Under the pieces are notes generated by a model. That model did no database searches and had not been told where the DNA came from. It saw only the letters and a list, made by a program, of their open reading frames with translations. Shown piece by piece: positions 30,861 to 40,422 of a stretch of DNA of 48,980 nucleotides. Position 1 is the stretch's first letter, and each line of letters starts with the position of its first letter. The position numbers and the translations under genes are program-made. Source of the stretch: Candidatus Rokubacteria bacterium GWA2_70_23 (GTDB lineage Bacteria > Methylomirabilota > Methylomirabilia > Rokubacteriales > CSP1-6); NCBI GenBank assembly GCA_001788395.1, contig MGBT01000163.1, positions 5,173 to 54,152 of the forward strand. Reading direction: 5' to 3'.

Positions 30861-31448
30861 ATGAGAGACCTCCCCTGCCCTGGTGGGTGCGGCAGAACCC
30901 TTCGGGCATCGGGCGAGCGCGCGGGGCAAGAAGCTCGCTGCCCGGGATGTGGGCACCGCTTTGCCTGGCCGAGGACACCATCCGCGTCAACGCCCTGGGC
31001 GCCGGGCCTGCCGATGCTTTCCGCGCCGAAGGAGAACACCATGGGCCGATTCTTAGTCGGCGCCGACCGACTCTTCCTGGTCTACGCCCTCGTCGTCGGA
31101 TGGCTGTGCATCTACGTGCCGTGGAGAGGACCCGGTCCATACGGCAGCGGTCAGGATCTGGGGTACTGGTTTGTGTGGAACCCACCGAAGTGGGCGGGCA
31201 GCATCGACCTCACCCGCGTCGTGCTTGAGTTGGTGGCAGCGACGGCCGCGTTGGTGGCGCTCGCCGTGTGGCGCGAATGGCGGGGCCGGCGCCGCCTCCA
31301 GTCGAAGCCCACCTCAGCCGCAGAGCCGTTTTGGCTACGATGGGCAGGGGGATCCAGGCTCCTCGTCGTCTACGTGGTCAGCCTGGGCCTCGTCATCGTC
31401 GCAGTGATCCTCAACGCCATCGTGAGCCTGTTCTCGGGCGGCCGATAG
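30861..31448 (+). CDS. Zinc-ribbon membrane protein of unknown function
   Basis: A 195-residue protein starting at ATG 30861. The first ~35 residues hold a four-cysteine zinc-ribbon (CPGGCGRTLRASG and ARCPGCGHRF), followed by a linker and about three membrane helices (LFLVYALVVGWLCIYVPW, LVAATAALVALAVW and LLVVYVVSLGLVIVAVIL). No named family beyond the zinc ribbon is recognised. It is the last gene of the rightward arm of the element; an imperfect hairpin follows. Confidence 0.65.
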   Translation: MRDLPCPGGCGRTLRASGERAGQEARCPGCGHRFAWPRTPSASTPWAPGLPMLSAPKENTMGRFLVGADRLFLVYALVVGWLCIYVPWRGPGPYGSGQDLGYWFVWNPPKWAGSIDLTRVVLELVAATAALVALAVWREWRGRRRLQSKPTSAAEPFWLRWAGGSRLLVVYVVSLGLVIVAVILNAIVSLFSGGR

Positions 31449-31486
31449 GTAGTCCCTCGTCGCCGCGCTGGCAACGCGTCTGCGGT

Positions 31487-31524
31487 CCAGCCGACCCACC
31501 CGAGTTCTGAGCGGGGGTGGCTGG
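31487..31524 (+). terminator. Possible hairpin terminator after the zinc-ribbon gene
   Basis: CCAGCC and GGCTGG flank an imperfect inner stem of CCC/GGG runs. There is no T-run after it, so this is a weak call. Confidence 0.3.
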
Positions 31525-31623
31525 CCGGAGACACGTGGGCGGAGGCAGCACTTCGAGCACACGGGAGCGCCGTCGCCAGCGGACGGGGCCGCGCCGTTGC
31601 TCACCGGCCCGTCCACTCCTCGC

Positions 31624-31899
31624 TCACGCTTGTTCGTCGTTGGCCCTCCACACCCGGACCTCGCTCGCCGGCGGCCTCATCAGGCCCATGACGTCGGGCA
31701 ACGGCTTCCCCCATCGGGCCCGGTTCGCGTTGCGCGCCCACTCCTTGCTCAGCTCGGGATAGTGCTGCTTCTGGGCCCGCGCCGCGCGCTTGCGCTGCAT
31801 CCTCCGGCCCCACTGCGAGTTGCCCTTGCGGTCAGCGGCGCTCACCTTGCCGCCGAGACGTCCGAGGCGCTGCGCCTGCCGAGTGCTCAACCTCGTCAC
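31624..31899 (-). CDS. Small basic protein of unknown function
   Basis: A 91-residue, strongly basic protein from GTG 31899 with GGAG six bases upstream. The sequence STRQAQRLGRLGGKVSAADR and RMQRKRAARAQKQHYPELSKEW suggests a nucleic-acid-binding or compact helical protein; it ends in a more acidic tail. No family recognised. A GATAAT-like -10 lies about 20 bases upstream on the minus strand. It faces the rightward arm tail-to-tail. Confidence 0.55.
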   Translation of the reverse strand: MTRLSTRQAQRLGRLGGKVSAADRKGNSQWGRRMQRKRAARAQKQHYPELSKEWARNANRARWGKPLPDVMGLMRPPASEVRVWRANDEQA

Positions 31900-32426
31900 G
31901 GTTCGCTCCGCACGTATTATCGCCGATCGCGGGGTCGCCTCATCATGGCCGCTGTGTTTGTAGGCTCCCGTGGCGGGAACCCTCCCCATCGCGGAGCCGA
32001 CGCCCTCAGCCCCGTCTCGTGCCCGTCGTCAGCGGGCCGCACGCCCATGATCCTGCACGGCGTCGGACATGTCCCGGGGGATTTTTTTGCCCGGATTTTT
32101 TCGAGAGTTTTTTCGCGAGCCCACCTCCTGTTTCAGGAGCCGCATTGGGGGGACCCGGCTTCCCTCGTTGGCGGGGTCGCGCCGGGGCAGCGGGCGGAGT
32201 CGGGGCAACGCGCGTCCTGCTCCCGTTGACGGGAGTGACGGCCTGAAGGGGCTCACTCCCTCTGGGGGGAATCCGTCCGGCTCCCGTTGACGGGAGTGAG
32301 CCTTCCCGCTGACGGGAGAGAGCCGACGCCTCCACTCCCGCTGACGGGAGTGAGGCGCCGGTCTGAAGGCCCGCCCCCACCCTCCCCGCCCTTCGACCTG
32401 ACGCGGCTGGGTCGGGCAGGGGCCCG
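31900..32426. other. 527-bp non-coding stretch in the element's right part
   Basis: I find no convincing gene on either strand. It holds a perfect 10-bp palindrome GGACATGTCC near 32064, three T-runs of 6-7 bases at 32082-32088, 32096-32101 and 32108-32113 spaced 12-14 bp apart (possible bent DNA), and then the palindrome array at 32220-32350. These features are more typical of an origin or regulatory region than of a gene. Confidence 0.5.
32220..32350. repeat. Array of four CTCCCGYTGACGGGAG palindromes
   Basis: Near-identical 16-bp palindromes lie at 32220-32235, 32281-32296, 32303-32318 (first base T) and 32335-32350, most followed by TGA(G). The two right copies have C, the two left copies T, at the variable loop base, showing that the stem is preserved while the loop drifts. 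A degenerate relative occurs near 32255 and another (CTCCCGTGGCGGGAA) near 31968. Each would form a 6-bp GC hairpin with a four-base loop. Confidence 0.75.
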
Positions 32427-32669
32427 CTACTTTTCCAGCAGCGCGATGTGCTTCATGAGGGACGCGATGAGCTGCCGGGCCTCGGCAGGCGCCAGCGCCA
32501 CCGCCAGCTCCGGGAAGTCGCCCCCCACCATCATGATCGTCACTCCATCGGCGGGGACGTTCTCCAGCTTGATGTTGGGGACGATGCGGACGTTCTTGTG
32601 CGGCGGGAGCGGGGTGGGATGGCCTTTCGCGGCGACGGCGGCAAGCGGCTTCCGTGGAGCCTCACCCAT
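32427..32669 (-). CDS. Small protein of unknown function
   Basis: An 80-residue protein from ATG 32669 with GGAG five bases upstream. The N-terminus is basic and Pro-rich; residues ~28-80 (VRIVPNIKLENVPADGVTI, GGDFPELAVALAPAEARQL, ASLMKHIALLEK) look like a folded beta-beta-alpha domain. No family recognised. It is the last gene of the element before attR. Confidence 0.6.
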   Translation of the reverse strand: MGEAPRKPLAAVAAKGHPTPLPPHKNVRIVPNIKLENVPADGVTIMMVGGDFPELAVALAPAEARQLIASLMKHIALLEK

Positions 32670-32709
32670 CACTGCTCCTTCGTCTTGAGTTCGAGAAGAT
32701 GCGCCTCAT
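32662..32709 (-). CDS. Candidate 15-codon leader ORF before the 80-residue gene
   Basis: ATG 32709 has the best ribosome site in the area (AGGAGG, seven bases upstream) and reads MRRIFSNSRRRSSDG before a TGA that overlaps the start of the 80-residue gene. It may be a coupling leader peptide; there is no other support. Confidence 0.3.
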   Translation of the reverse strand: MRRIFSNSRRRSSDG

Positions 32710-33133
32710 GGTGTGTCCTCCTGGCGTTGCACTGTGCGAATCGCCCACGGCACGAGGTAGGACGGTGCGCCGAGACTAGCGCGGGCACGGCGGCAGGTCA
32801 ACGTGGTTGCCGGGGAAGCCCGCTTGAGTGGGAGCGCCGAATCGCGATCTTGCGCGGGTCACCCCGGAGGGCTTGAATTCTTGGCGGAAATTCTCGGGTT
32901 GATTTTGGGATTGGGTTCGTTCGAGAGGCTACCTCCTGCTCTGAAAACGCACCCCAGGGGGAGGGGGTTCGGAGGATCCCGCGTGAGCGCCGTTCCTTCG
33001 CGTGACGCCTGTGGGGGCGAGCGACCAAGCGAAACTCGGCCCGGCCTCGATCCCCCGCGGACTGTGCCCACGAATGTGCCCGCGAGTACCCGGTTCCGGC
33101 CCCCACCAGCTACCGCCAGCCAAGACGGCAAAC
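32710..33133. other. Gene-poor right end of the element
   Basis: No credible gene was seen on either strand. A degenerate duplication is visible: bases around 32920-32965 (CGAGAG, ACCTCCTG, then a G-run) resemble those around 32102-32155. The region also contains the right TGTGCCC pair. Confidence 0.4.
33061..33086 (+). repeat. Right copy of the 26-bp TGTGCCC-pair direct repeat
   Basis: It matches 24077-24102 at 21 of 26 positions in the same orientation and lies 100 bp inside the attR copy. It may be an integrase arm site; alternatively it is a remnant of an integrase C-terminal tail, since the minus strand reads LAGTFVGTV against TGTIPGTV. Confidence 0.5.
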
Positions 33134-33171
33134 GAAAACCCCTCGGCAAGTTCGCGACTTACCGAGGGGCT
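33134..33171 (-). terminator. Strong intrinsic terminator next to attR
   Basis: On the minus strand CCCCTCGGTAAGT and ACTTGCCGAGGGG form a 13-bp stem with a CGCGA loop followed by TTTTCGTTT. It would stop leftward transcripts entering the element through the orphan tRNA half. Confidence 0.75.
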
Positions 33172-33186
33172 TCTGTGTGCGCCCGA

Positions 33187-33226
33187 GCTTATGAGACCCC
33201 TGCTCTGCCACCTGAGCTACGCCGCC
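33187..33226. repeat. attR: 40-bp direct repeat (orphan tRNA-Met 5' half)
   Basis: This is identical to 23963-24002. On the minus strand it is the 5' acceptor strand, D arm and anticodon arm of tRNA-Met, but no T arm or 3' acceptor follows, so it is not a functional tRNA gene. It marks the right end of the element. Confidence 0.93.
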
Positions 33227-33235
33227 AGATTGGCG

Positions 33236-33263
33236 TGGACACGAGAATTCCGTCTGCTATAAT
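33236..33263 (+). promoter_or_regulatory. Sigma-70-type promoter for the acidic mini-protein and PuuD-like gene
   Basis: TGGACA (33236-33241) and a perfect TATAAT (33258-33263) are 16 bases apart. It starts ten bases outside attR and would give a leader of about 65 bases before the ATG at 33338. The AT-rich -10 is nearly self-complementary and might also serve the original tRNA promoter on the other strand. Confidence 0.6.
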
Positions 33264-33337
33264 CCCGCCGAGCGAAGACCAACAGTAACGAGTCCCATCT
33301 CTCAAGTCAAGACGGGAGCCGCCCGGAGGGACCATTC

Positions 33338-33502
33338 ATGGCATGGACAAGCACGACGCCATGGTGCGACGACGAGCATCTGCTGCGAAGCCGCCCCGAT
33401 GACGACGAGGACGAGCTCGACGACGAGGACGAGCTCGACGACGAGGACGAGCTCGACGACGACCTCGATGAGGAGGACGAGGACGAAGACGAGGACACGT
33501 AG
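33338..33502 (+). CDS. 54-residue acidic repeat protein (DDEDEL repeats)
   Basis: ATG 33338 has CCGGAGGG seven bases upstream. After a short head (MAWTSTTPWCDDEHLLRSRP), the protein is almost purely Asp/Glu/Leu: three consecutive DDEDEL units encoded by an 18-bp tandem repeat, then DLDEEDEDEDEDT and TAG. About two thirds of residues are acidic, so it is expected to be disordered and highly charged. It lies 39 bases before the PuuD-like gene under a clear promoter. The function is unknown; a cation-buffering, nucleic-acid-mimic or partner-binding role is possible. The ribosome site and promoter support it as a real gene rather than noise. Confidence 0.65.
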   Translation: MAWTSTTPWCDDEHLLRSRPDDDEDELDDEDELDDEDELDDDLDEEDEDEDEDT

Positions 33503-33541
33503 CGCACGGGCAGACGGCGAACCTCTCTCCGGGAGGTGTCT

Positions 33542-34240
33542 ATGGCACTGATGAGCGGCGATGGTGTGATGTTCCTCGTGCGGTGGATCCACTTCCTGGC
33601 CGGCATCACCTGGATCGGCCTTCTCTACTACTTCAATCTCGTCCAGACCCCGTTCGTCGGCGAGACCCAGCCGGCCGAGCGCGGCGCGCTGGTCTCCAAG
33701 CTGGTCCCGCGCGCGCTCTGGTGGTTCCGCTGGGGCGCCATGTTCACCTTCCTCTCCGGCTGGCTGATCATCCTGGACCGGATGGGCCGGGGCGGCTTCT
33801 TCGCGGGCTCCTACGGGTGGGCCATCCTGCTCGGCGGGCTGCTCGGCTCCATCATGTGGGCCAACGTCTGGTTCGTGATCTGGCCCAAGCAGAAGATCGT
33901 CATCCAGAACGCCCTCGACACCGGCGCCGGCAAACCGGCCAACCCGGCGGCCGCACCCGCCGGGGCGCGCGCCGGGCTGGCGTCCCGGACCAACACGCTG
34001 TTCTCGATCCCGATGCTCTTCTTCATGGGCGCGGCCAGCCACCTGACATTGCGCGTGCCGAGATCCGGCGCCACCTTCTGGATCGTCGCGCTGATCATCA
34101 TGGCCGCCGTGGAGATCAACGCGCTGGCGGGGAAGCCGGGGACGGCGACCACGAAGATGCTCGCCACGGTGAAAGGCACGCTCTGGGCCGGCTTCATCCT
34201 GGCGGCGGTGTTCTATCTCTGGTTCGAGGTGATGCGCTGA
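33542..34240 (+). CDS. PuuD/Urate_ox_N-like multi-pass membrane protein
   Basis: A 232-residue inner-membrane protein with about six helices. It resembles the N-terminal membrane domain of the urate hydroxylase PuuD (FLVRWIHFLAGITWIGLLYYFN, GGLLGSIMWANVWFVIWPKQK and SRTNTLFSIPMLFFMGAASH); conserved His, Trp and Asn positions in these segments could hold heme or quinone. The cytochrome domain that full PuuD carries at its C-terminus is absent here, but a separate cytochrome c lipoprotein gene is encoded 94 bp away on the other strand. ATG 33542 follows GGGAGG. Urate as substrate is uncertain; other proteins of this family have no known substrate. Confidence 0.75.
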   Translation: MALMSGDGVMFLVRWIHFLAGITWIGLLYYFNLVQTPFVGETQPAERGALVSKLVPRALWWFRWGAMFTFLSGWLIILDRMGRGGFFAGSYGWAILLGGLLGSIMWANVWFVIWPKQKIVIQNALDTGAGKPANPAAAPAGARAGLASRTNTLFSIPMLFFMGAASHLTLRVPRSGATFWIVALIIMAAVEINALAGKPGTATTKMLATVKGTLWAGFILAAVFYLWFEVMR

Positions 34241-34246
34241 GGGCCC

Positions 34247-34285
34247 CCCGCAGGAGGCGCGGCGGAGTGCCGCGCCTCCTGCGGG
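34247..34285. terminator. Perfect 17-bp hairpin between convergent genes
   Basis: CCCGCAGGAGGCGCGGC and its exact complement surround a GGAGT loop, starting seven bases after the PuuD-like stop. No T-run follows, but the position between convergent genes and the perfect stem fit a terminator. Confidence 0.65.
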
Positions 34286-34333
34286 AGCTCTGCTGATCGC
34301 CCTCGCCCTGCTCGTGCCCGATCCGCCGCGACG

Positions 34334-34720
34334 TTACCGGAGGAAGGCCGCCAGGTCGGCGATGCTCCTGGCCAGATCGGGCCGCGCCGGCATGACCTTC
34401 GAGTCCCGCTTGGGGGTGTAGCCAGGCGGGTAGCCCCCACGCAGCAGACGCGCTTCCACCAGCGCCTCGGAGGAGCCTTTCACCGCCGGGCCGATCGGTC
34501 CGTCCTTCCCGGGATCGCGGTGGTGGCAGGTCACGCACTGAACGAGCCACACCTGCCGCCCCTTCTCGGCATCCCCCGCAGGCGGCGCGGCAGCGAAGCC
34601 CGGGGCCGGCTGAGGCGCGGCGGGGCCTGCCGCGGTCGGCGGCGGCTTCGGCTCCTCGCCGCACGCGGCGAGCAGCAGTCCGGCCGCCGTGAGCGCCGCG
34701 GCGCACCTCACGAGCCTCAC
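34334..34720 (-). CDS. Cytochrome c family lipoprotein
   Basis: A 128-residue protein (GTG 34720, GAGGA seven bases upstream) with a lipoprotein signal (AALTAAGLLLAACGEEP; lipid-attached Cys in LAAC), a Pro/Ala-rich linker and one c-type heme site (CVTCHHR). The sixth heme ligand is probably the Met of DSKVMPARPDL. It ends ARSIADLAAFLR, the usual last helix of class I cytochromes. It would carry electrons at the outer face of the inner membrane or on the outer membrane. Its convergent neighbour is a PuuD-like protein that lacks its own cytochrome domain, so the two may work together. Confidence 0.88.
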   Translation of the reverse strand: MRLVRCAAALTAAGLLLAACGEEPKPPPTAAGPAAPQPAPGFAAAPPAGDAEKGRQVWLVQCVTCHHRDPGKDGPIGPAVKGSSEALVEARLLRGGYPPGYTPKRDSKVMPARPDLARSIADLAAFLR

Positions 34721-34755
34721 GACGGATCCTCGCCCGTCACGCTCATCGAGGTCCG

Positions 34756-34784
34756 AGGCTAGCCGCCGCGCTCCGCACTGTCAA
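34756..34784 (-). promoter_or_regulatory. Candidate promoter for the cytochrome c gene
   Basis: On the minus strand TTGACA (34779-34784) and TAGCCT (34756-34761) are 17 bases apart, 36 bases before the GTG start. Confidence 0.5.
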
Positions 34785-34814
34785 GGAAGCGCTGCGGCCT
34801 TCGCCGCCCTCGCG

Positions 34815-34844
34815 TTGCCCGCCGCGCCTGCCATGCAGTACACT
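34815..34844 (+). promoter_or_regulatory. Candidate promoter for the uvrA-family gene
   Basis: TTGCCC (34815-34820) and TACACT (34839-34844) are 18 bases apart, 26 bases before the ATG at 34870. No LexA-like box was recognised. Confidence 0.45.
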
Positions 34845-34869
34845 GGCGACCTCAGGAGGACCTTCTCGG

Positions 34870-37676
<2,807 letters not shown>

Positions 37677-37680
<4 letters not shown>

Positions 37681-38981
37681 ACCCGTATCACGCGATCGAG
37701 GCCATCGGCATCGTCATCTCCGGGCTCCTCTTCTACTCGTACACGCACTCGTGGTTCCCACCGGTCCATCCCAGGAGCCGCCTCCGCCGGGCGCTGCTCA
37801 ACGGCGTCGCCTTCGGCGGCATCACGGTCGCCATGATGATCGCGCGCATCGAGGTGGAGCCGGGGATCTTCATCGACGCGCGGGCGGTGCCGGTGGCCCT
37901 CATCGCCCTCTTCGAGGGGGGGCCGGCCGGCCTCGTGGCGGCGCTCGTGGGCGCCGCCTACCGGCTCTGGCTGGGGGGCAGCGGGGCGTGGCCGGGCGTC
38001 GCCTCGCTGATCGGCACGGCCATGGTGGGCAAGCTCTGCCACGCCTGGGCGCGGCGCAGCGGAAGAGTCGGACCGCAGCACGCCCTCAGCCTCGCCGGGC
38101 TCACCTTCCTGGTGACCATGCTGGGTTTCTCCCTGCTGGGTGCGCGAGGGCTCGCCCTCTGGAGCCAGGTGTGGCTCGACTACCTGGTCACCCTCGGCAT
38201 CGGCATCGGCATCGTCGCGCGGCTCTTCTACGACGTGACGGAGCAGCACCGCCTGGCGGCCACCCAGGCGCGCTTCCGCGCCATGCTCGACGAGGCCACG
38301 GACGCGATCCGCATCGTTGACGCCGACACGGGGACGATCCTCGACGTCAACCGGACGGACTGCGCGCTCTCCGGCTACCCGAGGGAGGAGCTGATCGGCA
38401 GGAACGTGCGCGACTTCTGGCCCCAGGATCCGGAGCTCCGGGCCAGGCGCGAGGCGGCGCGCGCCGAGACGCTGGCTCGCGGCTTCAGCCGCGCCTTCGC
38501 GGACCCCTACCAGACCCGGTCAGGAGAGATCGTGCCGGTGGACAGCACCCGCCGCATGGTCGAGCACCTTGGCCGGCACTACGAGATCGTGATCTTCCGG
38601 AGCGCCGGGGAGCGCCGGGCCGCCGAGACGGTCCAGCGGGAAGCCGGCGAGCTCCGCGCGGCGACCCTCCTGGCGCGGGCCGCCGCGCATGAGATCAATA
38701 ACCCGCTGGCCGTCATCATGGGCTATCTGCAGATCATGGCCGAGCGGCCGGGAGAGGGCGCCAAGGACGGCAAGTCGGTGGCCCCCATGCTCGACGCCGC
38801 GAAGCGGATCCGCGACTCGGTGGAGCGGCTCAAGGGCATCATCCGGATCGAGCCGACAGAGGCCGGCGGCGGGGTCCCCCCGATCCTGGACACCCGCAAG
38901 TCGAGCGCCCCCGAGCCGGGCCCGGCCCCCAACTCCGCTCCCACTCCGTCGGTGCCTCCGCCCGGCTCCACGGGCCAGTGA
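37677..38981 (+). CDS. 5TM-LYT/PAS sensor protein with H-box but no ATPase domain
   Basis: A 434-residue membrane sensor. Residues ~1-180 form a LytS-YhcK-type 5TM region (NGVAFGGITVAMMIA, GPAGLVAALVGAAYRLWLGG). A PAS domain follows (~195-320; FRAMLDEATDAIRIVDADTG, YPREELIGRNV). Residues ~335-400 are a HisKA-type dimerisation helix with AAAHEINNPLAVIMGYLQIM, where His is the phosphorylation site. The normal HATPase_c domain (N, G1, G2 boxes) is missing: the protein ends in a Pro/Ala/Ser-rich tail. It could be phosphorylated in trans or act as a decoy. The start overlaps the uvrA stop and its end overlaps the MFS gene (GTGA). Confidence 0.85.
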
Positions 38982-40195
38982 CCCGGCCCCTGTTCTACGG
39001 CTGGGTGGTCGTCGGAGGGGCCTTCGTCGTCCTCTTCCTCGCCTACGGCGCGCAGTACGCCTTCGGCGTGTTCTTCGCGGCGCTCCTCGACGAGTTCGGC
39101 TGGAGCCGCGCGAGCCTGGCCGGCGCCTTCTCGCTCTACGCCTTCACCTATAGCGGCTGCGGCGTCCTCGCCGGCCGGCTCACCGACCGGCTGGGGCCGC
39201 GCGCGGTGATCGCGCTGGGCGGAGGCTTCCTCGGGCTCGGCCTCATGGCGATGAGCCAGGTGACCGCGCTCTGGCAGCCTTTCGTCCTCTATGGCGGCGT
39301 GGCGGCGCTGGGCATGTCCACGGCCTATGTTCCCTGCACCGCGACCATCGTGCGCTGGTTCGTCGACCGGCGCGGTCTCGCCGTCGGCATCGCCTCGGCC
39401 GGCGGCAGCCTCGGCACCTTCGCGCTGCCGCCGGTCGCCCACCTGCTCGTCACCACCGTGGGCTGGCGCTGGGCCTACGTCATCTTCGGCGGCGTCATCC
39501 TGGTGGCGCTCAACCTCGTGGCCGTGGTCATGCGCCGCGATCCCGAAGCGCTGGGGCTCGCCCCTGACGGCAGGCCGCCGGGTGCGCCGACTCCGGGCGG
39601 CGGCCGCGCAGCGCGCGGGTACACGGTGAGCGAGGCGGCGCGCACCGGCGCCTTCTGGATGGTGTGGGCGGTCTTCGCGGCCACCTGGATCCCGGTCTTC
39701 GTCCCCCTCGTGCACCTGGTCCCCTTCGCGAGAGACCTCGGCGTGCCGGCCCTCTGGGCCGCCACGCTCGTGAGCGCGCTCGGCATCGCCGCCGTGGCGG
39801 GACGAGTCATCATGGGGGGCCTCTCGGACCGGATCGGGCGGCGGGGGACGCTGGCCGCCGGGCTCGTGCTCCAGGCCGTCGCCTTCGCGGGGTTCTCGAC
39901 CGCGCGGACGCTGCCGGCGCTCTATGCGGCGGCGGTGCTCTTCGGCTTCTCGTACGGCACGATCTCCACGCTCTTCCCCGCCCTGGTGTCCGACTTCTTC
40001 GGCCGCGAGCACTCGGGCAGCCTGGTGGGCCTCCTCTTCGCCCTGGCCGCACCGGTGGCAGCCGCCGGTCCCGTCGGCGCCGGCTGGATCTACGACCACA
40101 CCGGCAGCTACGGCCTCGCCTGGTGGCTCTCGGCCGGCTGTAACCTCCTGGCCCTCGCCCTGCTCGCCTTCGCGCGGCCGCCCGCCACGACATGA
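38978..40195 (+). CDS. MFS transporter (oxalate/formate antiporter-like)
   Basis: A 405-residue major facilitator with twelve predicted helices. The N-terminus FYGWVVVGGAFVVLFLAYGAQYAFGVFFAALLDEFGWSRA (seen as FYGWVVVGGAFVVLF and EFGWSRASLAGAFSLY) and the loop GRLTDRLGPRAV are typical of the monocarboxylate/oxalate-formate (OFA) group; the second-half loop is GGLSDRIGRRGTLAAG. It probably exchanges or imports a carboxylate. The GTG start overlaps the sensor's stop, so sensor and transporter are co-translated; the sensor may respond to the transported compound, which is inference. Confidence 0.9.
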   Translation: MTRPLFYGWVVVGGAFVVLFLAYGAQYAFGVFFAALLDEFGWSRASLAGAFSLYAFTYSGCGVLAGRLTDRLGPRAVIALGGGFLGLGLMAMSQVTALWQPFVLYGGVAALGMSTAYVPCTATIVRWFVDRRGLAVGIASAGGSLGTFALPPVAHLLVTTVGWRWAYVIFGGVILVALNLVAVVMRRDPEALGLAPDGRPPGAPTPGGGRAARGYTVSEAARTGAFWMVWAVFAATWIPVFVPLVHLVPFARDLGVPALWAATLVSALGIAAVAGRVIMGGLSDRIGRRGTLAAGLVLQAVAFAGFSTARTLPALYAAAVLFGFSYGTISTLFPALVSDFFGREHSGSLVGLLFALAAPVAAAGPVGAGWIYDHTGSYGLAWWLSAGCNLLALALLAFARPPATT

Positions 40196-40202
40196 TCTCC
40201 TC

Positions 40203-40331
40203 CCGCCGACCCACGGCTGCCCCTGGTGCGCGAGCCTTCAGTGGACGTGGCAGGAGGTGACCGGGCGCGGGCGCATCTACTCCTCCGAGATCGTGGTCCA
40301 TGCCATCCAGCAGGCTGACCCAGGAATCTAG
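40203..40331 (+). pseudogene. Remnant of a zinc-ribbon OB-fold (DUF35/ChsH2-like) protein
   Basis: The frame ending in TAG at 40331 reads LPPTHGCPWCASLQWTWQEV and then TGRGRIYSSEIVVHAIQQADPGI. CPxC, W-EVTGRGRIYS and VVHAI are the transition from the zinc ribbon to the OB fold in DUF35-type proteins, which accompany CoA-linked enzymes. There is no start codon with a ribosome site in frame, the ribbon has lost its first half, and the OB fold stops after one strand. It looks like a decayed gene fragment just before the CoA-dehydratase operon. Confidence 0.45.
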
Positions 40332-40422
40332 CGCAAACGGGGGATTACCTTCACCCCGACCTCCCGCGTATGGTGGCCTCGTCCTCACCGAGACCACGGG
40401 CCCCACCGAATGGAGGAACATC

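Larger units (their letters stand above)
24003..33226. mobile_element. Integrated ~9.2-kb satellite- or plasmid-like element in tRNA-Met
   Basis: The segment lies between 40-bp direct repeats of the tRNA-Met 5' half. Leftward genes encode integrase, a Cro/CI-type repressor, HTH proteins, an unknown protein and a prim-pol/RepA-type ATPase; rightward genes from 29009 encode an unknown 317-residue protein, HicBA and small membrane proteins. There are no structural phage, terminase, relaxase or conjugation genes. Gene content and size fit a phage-inducible chromosomal island-like satellite or a small integrative plasmid. The element also carries two repeat arrays (26444-26537 and 32220-32350) and flanking TGTGCCC pairs near both ends. 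Confidence 0.88.

Noticed and set aside
32006-32380. Minus-strand 124-codon frame across the palindrome array
   Set aside because: It runs through repeated GC palindromes and T-runs, has no ribosome site or recognisable domain, and is compositionally biased.
33187-33226. A second tRNA-Met gene
   Set aside because: Only the 5' half is present; no T arm or 3' acceptor follows, so it is the attR repeat.
32803-33288. Plus-strand 161-codon frame at the right end of the element
   Set aside because: It crosses the terminator and the att repeat, so it is not a plausible gene.
33307-33609. Minus-strand poly-serine open frame opposite the acidic mini-protein
   Set aside because: It is the complement of the GAC/GAG repeat; promoter and ribosome site support the plus-strand frame only.
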